7,064 nt of DNA from the NCBI GenBank assembly GCA_009776675.1, contig WRNK01000059.1:1-7064 (forward strand), read 5' to 3'. Both the position numbers and the translations under genes were made by a program. Below, one piece after another: positions 1-5,864 of this stretch (the stretch's first letter is position 1; each line of letters opens with the position of its first letter). The notes beneath the pieces are model-generated. The model worked only from the letters and a program-made list of their open reading frames with translations. It was not told the DNA's origin and made no database searches. The stretch is from Methanimicrococcus sp. (lineage in GTDB: Archaea > Halobacteriota > Methanosarcinia > Methanosarcinales > Methanosarcinaceae).

Positions 1-939
1 TCGCCTTATGTTTTGAAATGGATGGATGAATTTGGGACATACGAATCTCAAAATCACGATTATGTTTTAGGTGCGAGCAGTTTGGCGTCTGTTGTTAAGG
101 AAGCAAACGGCGGTGTTATTCCGGATACGCGCGAAGAAATTCAAGCGATTTATGATCAGCTTCCCGAAAGTGTTATGAAACAATATTCTTACGGGAACTC
201 CTTGTTGCTGTTAAATTTAAACATCGGCTCTGCGACGTCGGATATGCCGATGGACGGGATTAAAACATTGGTCTCAATCATTCGAGAGGATATTGCTTGG
301 CATCAATTGCCCCCGGGAACAACGGCAACAATCACCGGAAGTACAGTTCCGTATACAGAGCTGTTAGGGTCTTTGCTGACCGGCCGTGTTCAGCAAACAC
401 TCTTGGGTATCTGTTTCATGTTCCTGACATTGCTGGTTATTTACAGAAATTTCTTTAAAGCCTTTGGTCCTGTCATTACAATTATTTTAGTGATCGGATG
501 GTCCGGTCTTGTTATGTATGCCTTTAATATTCCTTACACACCCATGACATCCGTGATGGGATGTATGATTTTAGGAGCCGGCACGGAATATTCCATTTTG
601 CTCATGGAGCGTTTTTATGAAGAGAAAGGTCATGGTCTTTTGGCGGCAGACGCCATGAGAACGGCGGTGACAAGCACAGGAATTGCGCTCGTTGTTTCCG
701 GTACCACAACAATATTTGGATTCCTGGCGCTGGTCGCATCTGCCTTTGGAATTGTCTCAAGCTTTGGAGTTGTGACGGTGATTAATATGCTAATGACATT
801 AATCGCCTCTTTCTTCATATTCCCGCCTCTGATGCTCACTTTTGACTCCATTCAGGAAAAAGGGCTTAAAAGAATATTGGGTGGCTTTGTGAAAAAGATA
901 GCTTCTCCGTTTACGGTAAAGTCCCGGGAGATGATTTAA
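1..939 (+). CDS. RND/MMPL-family exporter (HAE3-like), C-terminal part; 5' end outside window
   Basis: The reading frame is open from base 1 (S-P-Y-V-L-K-W-M...), so the gene is cut by the window edge; the TTG at 13 is not needed as a start. The visible 312 residues hold the end of an extracellular loop domain, then about five membrane segments, starting near VQQTLLGICFMFLTLLVIY and ending near the FIFPPLML segment, as in the second half of a 12-helix RND protein. The segment GAGTEYSILLMERFYEE matches the conserved TM motif usually seen as G-x-G-x-D-Y in MMPL/HAE3 proteins, with Glu in place of Asp. RND proteins use proton-motive force to move lipids or hydrophobic compounds; the substrate here is unknown. 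It ends in a basic tail. Its stop overlaps the start of the next gene by one base, so the two are probably cotranscribed and translationally coupled. The family assignment is firm, the substrate is not. Confidence 0.88.
   Translation, partial: SPYVLKWMDEFGTYESQNHDYVLGASSLASVVKEANGGVIPDTREEIQAIYDQLPESVMKQYSYGNSLLLLNLNIGSATSDMPMDGIKTLVSIIREDIAWHQLPPGTTATITGSTVPYTELLGSLLTGRVQQTLLGICFMFLTLLVIYRNFFKAFGPVITIILVIGWSGLVMYAFNIPYTPMTSVMGCMILGAGTEYSILLMERFYEEKGHGLLAADAMRTAVTSTGIALVVSGTTTIFGFLALVASAFGIVSSFGVVTVINMLMTLIASFFIFPPLMLTFDSIQEKGLKRILGGFVKKIASPFTVKSREMI
926..935 (+). promoter_or_regulatory. Ribosome binding site for the first COG1361-type gene
   Basis: GGGAGATGAT lies inside the last codons of the exporter gene and closely resembles the archaeal consensus GGAGGTGAT. 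It ends three bases before the ATG at 939, which overlaps the exporter stop as TAATG. This supports the start at 939 over the in-frame ATG at 1008. Confidence 0.6.
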
Positions 940-2237
940 TGAAAAGAATGCATGTTTCATATCATAGAAAGTTTCATCATCATAGAAATAAACAAAAAGA
1001 TGATTTTATGGCTCTTGTTAAATCAACGCCGACATCAGCATTCTTCTGTATGTTTGCAACTGTATTGATCTTGTTTTCTCTTTGCCAGCCGATAGCTGCT
1101 GAAAGTCTCATCCCTGTGATGCCGTCGGATACACTGGATTATTATACCGGCTACGGCGAGCCTGAGCTTTCTGCTTCTATTCGCGGCAGCAACGAATTTA
1201 ACAAAGGCGAATCAGCCACCGTTCAGGTTTCTTTGGTTAATAAAGGGGTTTTAAAAGGCGTTTATTACAAAGAATATATATCAACCCCGGCGCTGGGTGT
1301 TTCGGATTATTATATACAGGAAGTTGATGTTAATAACGGCACAACAACTTATAATCTTACTCAAGCCATTGCTATCGAGGATTATGTGGGTTACATATCC
1401 GCTTCCACATTATCAAATGCTCATCTTCAATTGGCTGCCGTTGAAATGAGACTTGAAGCCAACCGAATCAATGCCGAATCTTTAAATATCCAATTCCAAT
1501 GCGACAGCCCGTTTATTGAGATTGAAACCGGAAAAGAGTACGTTTTCATAAATTCGCTAAATAATGGTTCCAGCAGTACGGTTTCTGTTCCGGTCCGCAT
1601 CAGTCCGAATGCGCCGGCAGGCGAATATTTGCTGAATGCAACAATTGATTATTCTTACCCTTCAAACGTCAAAATGTTCAAAGTCGCCAACGCAACCGAT
1701 GGTTTTACAACATTTTTGTATTCCGATTCGTATATTCAAGAATATCAGAAAAGACAGATCCAAATTCAAATTCCGTTTTACGTCGCCTCCGGTCCGGTTT
1801 TTGAAGTAACAAATGTCGAAGGCATATTAGATGCCGGCAGGACAAAAACTGTCTCTATTACTTATACAAATATCGGAGATGAGATGGCTTATAATGCAGA
1901 ATCCAAGATTGATATGATGTATCCGCTGAGTTCTTCAAGTAATAAAGGATTATTAGGCGACGTTGCACCCGGACAGTCTGTTACAATTAATTATCCTATC
2001 ACATCCCATTCCTCAGCCATGCCTAAAATTTACGGAATCAACTCCAATGTCAGATACTACGATGACAATGATAAACTGCAAATCACACCGGGATTGAAAA
2101 TAAATGTTGAGTTGATCGAGAGAAATACAATTTTGACATTTAAAAACATATTAATCGGCACTTTTTTACTTGTCTTTTTGTCTTTGGGTGCTGATTATTA
2201 CAAAAGCCGAAAGAAAAAGAAAGGCAAAGACTCATGA
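939..2237 (+). CDS. COG1361-type (S-layer-like/CARDB-like) membrane-anchored envelope protein
   Basis: A 432-residue protein with a basic, His-rich N-terminus (residues 1-24, including HHH at 13-15), a hydrophobic signal or anchor segment at about 33-54, a long extracellular beta-rich region, a C-terminal membrane segment at about 399-418, and a cytoplasmic tail RKKKKGKDS. This N-out, C-terminal-anchor plan fits the archaeal COG1361 S-layer-like group. Two blocks match the downstream paralogue: residues 66-108 (DYYTGYGEPELSASIRG, then N-x-G-E-S and NKGVLKG) and a CARDB-like domain starting at FEVTNVEGILDAG. The protein has many Asn-x-Ser/Thr sites, compatible with surface glycosylation. A strong ribosome site before 939 and the overlap with the exporter stop support this start, giving an unusually long pre-signal stretch; M24 at 1008 would give a more ordinary signal peptide. 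It is probably a partner or envelope companion of the exporter. Its ligand is unknown. Confidence 0.8.
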   Translation: MKRMHVSYHRKFHHHRNKQKDDFMALVKSTPTSAFFCMFATVLILFSLCQPIAAESLIPVMPSDTLDYYTGYGEPELSASIRGSNEFNKGESATVQVSLVNKGVLKGVYYKEYISTPALGVSDYYIQEVDVNNGTTTYNLTQAIAIEDYVGYISASTLSNAHLQLAAVEMRLEANRINAESLNIQFQCDSPFIEIETGKEYVFINSLNNGSSSTVSVPVRISPNAPAGEYLLNATIDYSYPSNVKMFKVANATDGFTTFLYSDSYIQEYQKRQIQIQIPFYVASGPVFEVTNVEGILDAGRTKTVSITYTNIGDEMAYNAESKIDMMYPLSSSSNKGLLGDVAPGQSVTINYPITSHSSAMPKIYGINSNVRYYDDNDKLQITPGLKINVELIERNTILTFKNILIGTFLLVFLSLGADYYKSRKKKKGKDS

Positions 2238-2282
2238 TTTATATTTATCATTCATCGTCAAAAAATAAAGCATATAAAAATT
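2238..2282 (+). promoter_or_regulatory. Possible box A promoter elements before the second COG1361-type gene
   Basis: Two TATA-like stretches lie in the gap after the first COG1361-type gene: TTTATATTTA at 2238-2247 and CATATAAAAATT at 2271-2282. Archaeal transcription usually starts about 25 bp after the centre of box A. From the second element this falls near 2300, where the 11-bp repeat array begins. The downstream gene may therefore have its own promoter, with the whole array in its mRNA leader. This is inferred from sequence alone. Confidence 0.4.
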
Positions 2283-2297
2283 ATCCACTTCAATCGA

Positions 2298-2414
2298 CTC
2301 AATATCAAAATTCAATTCAATATCAATTCAATATCAATTCAATATCAATTCAATATCAATTCAATATCAATTCAATATCAATTCAATATCAATTCAATAT
2401 CAATTCAATATCAA
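2298..2414 (+). repeat. 11-bp tandem repeat array, nine perfect copies
   Basis: The unit TTCAATATCAA is repeated nine times without a mismatch from 2316 to 2414. It is preceded by a near copy (CTCAATATCAA, 2298-2308) and a partial one (2309-2315). The array ends 12 bp before the ATG of the second COG1361-type gene, just upstream of its weak ribosome site. The plus strand contains no G from 2296 to 2416. The unit has no stop codon in any plus-strand frame, which creates a spurious open frame across the gap. The period is close to one helical turn. Confidence 0.97.
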
Positions 2415-2416
2415 AA

Positions 2417-2422
2417 GAGTGG
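2417..2422 (+). promoter_or_regulatory. Weak ribosome binding site for the second COG1361-type gene
   Basis: GAGTGG ends four bases before the ATG at 2427 and is an imperfect match to GGAGGTGA. It is the first G-containing sequence after the G-free repeat array, so it should be accessible in the leader RNA. Confidence 0.4.
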
Positions 2423-2426
2423 TTTT

Positions 2427-3545
2427 ATGCCAAATTCAAACCAAAAATATGTATCTATCGCCATAATATTGCTGATTGCCATGGCTTTTGTTGTTCCGAC
2501 ATCATTCGGGGCGACAGCCAATCAAACTTACTATGGGGACTTGGGATCAAATTACTATTCTTTCTACGGCTCTCCTGATATCCATGCTTCCGTTCAGGGA
2601 ACGGGCGAGTATAACCGTGGAGAATCATCCGTTGTTTCGATCGTTTTATCCAACAAAGGTGTTTTGGAGGGCTTTAAAACAGAAACAGAAGTTAAGGGAA
2701 CCGGTGCAAATGAGCAATTAAATGCGACGCTTCAAAAAATGGAAGTTGAAAATATAGCTGTTATTTTAGATGCGGTCGGCATAACGGCAACACTTGAATC
2801 CAATGTTTCCGGAATCACTGTTAAAACAGGTCCTCAAGAAGCCGGAAATTTGAAGTCGGGGAGTACCACATCCCAGCCTTTGAAATACACACTTGATATC
2901 CAAAAAGATGTTCCTGCAGGCGATTATGAATTGACGCTGAAAGTCGCTTACAAGCATTTGAACAATGTTATTTTCAGCGGCGATCCGATTGTCGGCCTTG
3001 GCGGTTCTTATGCGGGCGTGAAAAATCTCAACGCGTCTTATTGGTACAATGAAAATGTCACCCGTGAAATTCCAATTAAAATCACAATCAAACAGGCAAC
3101 CCAATTTGAAATTGTGAATGTGGAACATTCATTATCTGCCGGCAGCAGTGGTATGCTGTATGTGACTTACAAAAACAGCGGTGAGGAGCCGGCTAAAAAC
3201 GCTGTTGTCCGCCTCAGCACAGCCACACCCTTTAGTACAACGGATGACCAATCACACCTTGGGACCGTCAATCCCGGAGAAACTGCCGTTGCCAAATTCA
3301 GAATCAGTGTTGCCAAAGATACAGTTGTTTATGACAAATTGTATGCCATCAACAGCGAAATCCTTTATGAAGACAATTACGGACATCAAACCATTGCCGG
3401 TCCTCAAAAGGTTGAAGTGACCATCTTAGAGGAGCCGTTTTTTAATACGCAGACAATTCTGATTCTTATCGCTGCTGCCATTATTCTCATTGCCGGCGGT
3501 GCTTATATTGTTTACAAAAAAAGACAGAGTAAAAAACAAGGCTAA
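2427..3545 (+). CDS. COG1361-type (S-layer-like) envelope protein with signal peptide and C-terminal anchor
   Basis: A 372-residue protein with a clear signal peptide (hydrophobic core about 8-26, likely cleavage near SFGA/T at 29-30). A beta-rich extracellular region follows, then a C-terminal membrane segment at about 343-363 and a basic tail KKRQSKKQG. It is a shorter paralogue of the preceding protein. Matching blocks are YYSFYGSPDIHASVQG with NRGESS and SNKGVLEGF near the N-terminus, and a CARDB-like domain from FEIVNVEHSLSAG to the anchor (G-x-V-x-P-G-E/Q and YAINSEILYED against YGINSNVRYYD). Related archaeal proteins are annotated as COG1361 S-layer-domain proteins, but calling it a true S-layer subunit would go too far. 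It is on the strand of the exporter operon, yet the 189-bp gap holds candidate promoters and the repeat array, so its expression may be partly independent. A hairpin terminator follows about 20 bp after its stop. Confidence 0.8.
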   Translation: MPNSNQKYVSIAIILLIAMAFVVPTSFGATANQTYYGDLGSNYYSFYGSPDIHASVQGTGEYNRGESSVVSIVLSNKGVLEGFKTETEVKGTGANEQLNATLQKMEVENIAVILDAVGITATLESNVSGITVKTGPQEAGNLKSGSTTSQPLKYTLDIQKDVPAGDYELTLKVAYKHLNNVIFSGDPIVGLGGSYAGVKNLNASYWYNENVTREIPIKITIKQATQFEIVNVEHSLSAGSSGMLYVTYKNSGEEPAKNAVVRLSTATPFSTTDDQSHLGTVNPGETAVAKFRISVAKDTVVYDKLYAINSEILYEDNYGHQTIAGPQKVEVTILEEPFFNTQTILILIAAAIILIAGGAYIVYKKRQSKKQG

Positions 3546-3564
3546 AAACACTCAAAAAACATTG

Positions 3565-3608
3565 GAAAAGAAACTCAGCAGAGTTTTCTTTTCGTTTCTT
3601 TTTTTAGA
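3565..3608 (+). terminator. Hairpin plus T-run terminator of the exporter/COG1361 block
   Basis: GAAAAGAAACTC (3565-3576) pairs with GAGTTTTCTTTTC (3581-3593) across a four-base loop, with one bulged T. A T-rich tract starting at 3595 follows. It lies about 20 bp after the stop of the second COG1361-type gene, and its T-run is on the RNA-like strand for that gene. Confidence 0.75.
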
Positions 3609-3669
3609 TTTCATTCTTTTTTTAAGTTCCATTCTTTTTTTAAATTTCATTCTTTTTTTAAGTTTCATT
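3598..3669 (+). repeat. Four 18-bp T-rich tandem repeats, probable tandem termination tracts
   Basis: Units of the form CTTTTTTTAAGTTTCATT start at 3598, 3616, 3634 and 3652. Each holds seven consecutive T, and only the central bases vary. Degenerate T-rich sequence continues to about 3710. Archaeal RNA polymerase terminates at U-tracts, so repeated T7 runs after a hairpin may act as backup terminators for plus-strand transcription. On the minus strand the same DNA is A-rich, so it would not stop the facing hydrolase gene. No gene is seen in 3546-3709. Confidence 0.85.
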
Positions 3670-3709
3670 TTTTTGAATCTTGTTTCTGTTTTTTAACTTT
3701 TTTCATTTT

Positions 3710-4555
3710 TTAAAATTCAATATCGACATCGTATATTTTGCTTGGATTTTTTTGATGGATGTCCCAAAATGGTTCTTCACCATATATTTCAATGAGTTTT
3801 TTTGTTTTCTTCGGAACGGTTTTTGGTCCGAGAACAAAGCCCGGTTTGTTTATGTCATCCACATAATCCGTTTCCATTAGAAATCGGGTACTTTGCTGCA
3901 ATGCGGTTTCGATATAATCCTTGCCTGCCGTAACACTCGGATAGATTCCGAATTTTTCAGCTTCGGAAACAAGTGGTGTTGCATGGTGATTCATAATTTT
4001 TTCAAGGGGTTGACCGGTCTTTTTGGCAATTTCAGAAAGGTCTTTTAAACTGCCTTTTGTCATTTCTTCAACGTGAAGCTGAACCGCACATTTTATGTCT
4101 TTTGCTAATGAAAAAACGTATGACATGACGGTATTTGAAGCATCCCAAATCTCCTCGGATACGGGAAAATGGGGACGTCCCGATTTTAAGGCAACAGCTT
4201 TTCCTTCTTTGACGTAAGATGCGGCAATGTCAAATCCGCCGCACATGATTTCAACGGCTTTTTCAATACCGTTTTCTTCGGCAAGGTAGAGAATGTCAAC
4301 CGGATGAATGCCCAATACCGGAAAAGTTGTGACATTTTCTTCTCTCATTTTCATCGCAGTTGTTATGGTTTGTTCAAAAACTTCGGTATAATCTTTGGCA
4401 GCTTTAACAAAAACACCCAAATGGCGACTTGGGAGGCTGACTAAAAAAGCATGTGTGCCGCCGGCATTTTTGAATTCCCGAACAGCTTCTAAGCCTTTGC
4501 CGCAAATTAAATCAATATGAATGTGATTGTCAGTAATCGGAAGTTGGGGCGTCAT
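3710..4555 (-). CDS. TatD-related metal-dependent hydrolase (archaeal, amidohydrolase fold)
   Basis: A 281-residue protein of the usual length for TatD-like TIM-barrel hydrolases. Visible metal-site motifs in order are H-x-H at 11/13 (DNHIH), GIHP with H84, LHVEE with H161, NHH at 189-191, and ETD with D230. The arrangement and the GRPHFPV segment (126-132) resemble the archaeal COG1831-type TatD-related group more than classical TatD DNases. At the position where TatD enzymes carry a metal-binding Glu just before this segment, I read K124 (ALKSGRPH). It is probably a cytoplasmic hydrolase; the substrate is unknown and DNase activity should not be assumed. The start at 4555 has only a weak GAG upstream, but no better in-frame start is seen. 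It is transcribed alone, divergent from the lpdD-ubiX pair and convergent with the COG1361 block. Confidence 0.85.
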   Translation of the reverse strand: MTPQLPITDNHIHIDLICGKGLEAVREFKNAGGTHAFLVSLPSRHLGVFVKAAKDYTEVFEQTITTAMKMREENVTTFPVLGIHPVDILYLAEENGIEKAVEIMCGGFDIAASYVKEGKAVALKSGRPHFPVSEEIWDASNTVMSYVFSLAKDIKCAVQLHVEEMTKGSLKDLSEIAKKTGQPLEKIMNHHATPLVSEAEKFGIYPSVTAGKDYIETALQQSTRFLMETDYVDDINKPGFVLGPKTVPKKTKKLIEIYGEEPFWDIHQKNPSKIYDVDIEF

Positions 4556-4748
4556 CTCATTTCACAGTTTGCTTTTGTTATTGTTTGTATGTTTTATGGT
4601 TTTTACGCTCTTATGTTTTATGTTTTTTATTGTTTGCTTTTTTTCATCTTTTTTGAATTAAATATATATGCTGTCTTTTCGTTTGTTTTATAAAAGATTA
4701 TCATTCAAAAAATTCATTCGGAATTTGGCTGTTTATTTGGCGGTGACA
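4556..4748. promoter_or_regulatory. AT-rich divergent promoter region between hydrolase and lpdD-ubiX
   Basis: For the plus strand, AAATATATAT (4660-4669) and the palindromic TTTTATAAAA (4686-4695) are good box A candidates, predicting transcript starts near 4691 or 4717 and a leader of roughly 30-60 nt before the ATG at 4749. The minus-strand promoter is less clear. The hydrolase side contains short direct repeats TATGTTTTAT at about 4588-4597 and 4613-4622, plus a variant right after. No gene is supported here. Confidence 0.5.
4742..4746 (+). promoter_or_regulatory. Ribosome binding site that sets the lpdD-like start
   Basis: GGTGA, within GGCGGTGA, lies two bases before the ATG at 4749 and matches the core of the archaeal GGAGGTGAT site. 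It argues for translation from 4749 and against the upstream ATG at 4668, which sits inside a TATA-like element and has no such site. Confidence 0.6.
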
Positions 4749-5096
4749 ATGAAGGCATCTAAAACTGTCGGAAGAATAACGCTTGTGCTTGAAAGTCAAG
4801 ACGTCGGCTCGGATTTGTTTGTGACGCTGACGGGAGGTCAGGCACATATCGGTGCGGCAGCACTCGGAACTTATGATTCCGTTTCACATCACACAACAGT
4901 TTCCGTTCTTTGTGCGCCGGGACACAAAGAAGAACAAATTGCATTATTCGGCGCCCGATCTTTCAGCAAAGCCCTTCAAAAGACGGTCTTATTTTCAGTC
5001 GGAATCCATTTGGATCAAATTACATCAGAAGAAATTCAATCCATTGAACAGGCTTGTCATGATCTCATTTTAGAAAATATTGCATTTATTAAATAA
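4749..5096 (+). CDS. LpdD-like protein, putative prenylated-flavin chaperone
   Basis: A 115-residue protein from the ATG at 4749. Conserved-looking features are GRITLVLE (8-15), GSDLFVTLTGG (20-30) running into HIGAAALG (33-40), PGHKEE (57-62) and GIHLDQIT (85-92). These fit the small LpdD-like family linked to UbiD/UbiX systems and named after lpdD of the Lactobacillus gallate decarboxylase cluster, where it is proposed to help prenylated FMN reach the decarboxylase. No signal peptide or membrane segment is seen, so it should be cytosolic. An in-frame extension to 4668 would add 27 residues, but that ATG overlaps a box A and the extension does not look like family sequence. The gene is followed 14 bp later by ubiX, which supports the assignment. 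The family call rests on recognised motifs and context, and the molecular role is less certain. Confidence 0.75.
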   Translation: MKASKTVGRITLVLESQDVGSDLFVTLTGGQAHIGAAALGTYDSVSHHTTVSVLCAPGHKEEQIALFGARSFSKALQKTVLFSVGIHLDQITSEEIQSIEQACHDLILENIAFIK

Positions 5097-5110
5097 ATCG
5101 AGGAAAAAAG

Positions 5111-5665
5111 ATGGAGTTAATTGTCGGAATCAGCGGGGCATCAGGTGTCGGATATGGCATTCGGCTGCTTGAGATTCTTCATCGAATGGAGATTCAAACA
5201 CATTTGATTATTTCAAAAGCGGCGGAAGGGATTATTCGAGCCGAAACAGACATTGCTCCTGAAAATGTCAAAAAGTTGGCAACATTTGTCTATGACGAAG
5301 ATGATTTTTATGCGCCGATTGCAAGCGGTTCTTATAAAACGGCCGGAATGATCATTGCCCCTTGCAGCATGAAAACGCTTGGACAAATTGCAAACGGAGT
5401 TTCCGATAATCTTTTAGTACGGGCGGCGGATGTTTGTTTAAAAGAAGAGCGAAAGCTTATTTTGATGACACGCGAAACACCGCTGAGTTTGATCCATTTA
5501 GAAAATATGACTCAGGTCAAAAAGGCAGGCGGCACAATTTTGCCGGCATGCCCCGGTTTTTACAGCCGCCCCGAATCGATTGATGATTTATTTAACATCA
5601 TGGCGGGGCGGGCATTGGATTTAGCCGGAATTGAGAATGGTGTTTATAAACGCTGGACAGAGTGA
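5111..5665 (+). CDS. ubiX: UbiX flavin prenyltransferase
   Basis: A 184-residue flavoprotein of typical UbiX length. It attaches a dimethylallyl unit to reduced FMN to make prenylated FMN, the cofactor of UbiD-type decarboxylases. Motifs are GISGASG (6-12, FMN binding), PCSMKTL (84-90), NLLVRAADVCLKEER (100-114), RETPLSLIHLENM (121-133), Y151 in PGFYSRPES, and R167 in MAGRALDLAGI. K111, R121, E122, Y151 and R167 show a constant offset from the prenyl-phosphate-binding and catalytic residues described for Pseudomonas UbiX (K129, R139, E140, Y169, R185), so the site looks intact. GAGG at 5100-5103 precedes the ATG at 5111. It follows the LpdD-like gene by 14 bp in a likely two-gene operon. In archaea a known client is the UbiD-like anhydromevalonate phosphate decarboxylase of isoprenoid synthesis. 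A ubiD gene is not in the window. Confidence 0.95.
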   Translation: MELIVGISGASGVGYGIRLLEILHRMEIQTHLIISKAAEGIIRAETDIAPENVKKLATFVYDEDDFYAPIASGSYKTAGMIIAPCSMKTLGQIANGVSDNLLVRAADVCLKEERKLILMTRETPLSLIHLENMTQVKKAGGTILPACPGFYSRPESIDDLFNIMAGRALDLAGIENGVYKRWTE

Positions 5666-5705
5666 TGGATTTTTTTCTTTTCTCTTTGTATCCGATCCGC
5701 AAGCT

Positions 5706-5723
5706 CTTATTTTTAAAAATAAG
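5706..5723. repeat. 18-bp perfect palindrome at the head of the 35-bp repeats
   Basis: CTTATTTTTAAAAATAAG reads identically on both strands. It begins 40 bp after the ubiX stop and runs into the first 35-bp unit. Later units keep only its inner part, TTTTTTAAAAATAA. Confidence 0.9.
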
Positions 5724-5854
5724 TATAGAAAACGATTTGTTCGTTTTTTAAAAATAAATATAGAAAACGGTTTGTTCGTTTTTTAAAAATAAGTATAGAA
5801 AACGGTTTGTTCGTTTTTTAAAAATAAATATAGAAAAGGGTTTGTCCATTTTCT
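5715..5854. repeat. Four 35-bp direct repeats with hairpins, probable bidirectional terminator array
   Basis: Units start at 5715, 5750, 5785 and 5820 with no spacer. Each begins AAAAATAARTATAG and contains AAAACGR, TTTGT, TCGTTTT, a 7-bp stem with a 5-base loop (5729-5747 in the first unit) followed by T residues. Units 1 and 3 have AAGTATAG while units 2 and 4 have AAATATAG. Unit 4 is decayed at its end. The array fills most of the 199-bp gap between the convergent ubiX gene and the small membrane-protein operon. In the plus direction each hairpin ends in a T6 run; in the minus direction TTTT and ATTTTT tracts follow. No gene is seen in 5666-5864. Confidence 0.93.
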
Positions 5855-5864
5855 TTTTATTGCT

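Noticed and set aside
13..15. TTG start codon for the exporter
   Set aside because: The frame is open to base 1 and the protein begins mid-domain, so the gene is cut by the window edge.
2298..2414. CRISPR or plasmid-type iteron array
   Set aside because: Units of 11 bp without spacers, and no replication gene nearby; the position in a gene leader suggests another role.
2766..3128. Minus-strand frame within the second COG1361-type gene
   Set aside because: It lies wholly opposite a well-supported gene and has no recognisable features of its own.
3490..3880. Phe- and Leu-rich plus-strand frames
   Set aside because: They result from T-rich terminator repeats and the reverse strand of the hydrolase gene, with no ribosome site and no protein-like composition.
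4668..4748. N-terminal extension of the LpdD-like protein from ATG 4668
   Set aside because: The ATG sits in a box A and lacks a ribosome site; GGTGA and the family-like N-terminus support 4749.
5715..5854. CRISPR array
   Set aside because: The 35-bp units are directly contiguous with no variable spacers and no cas genes nearby.
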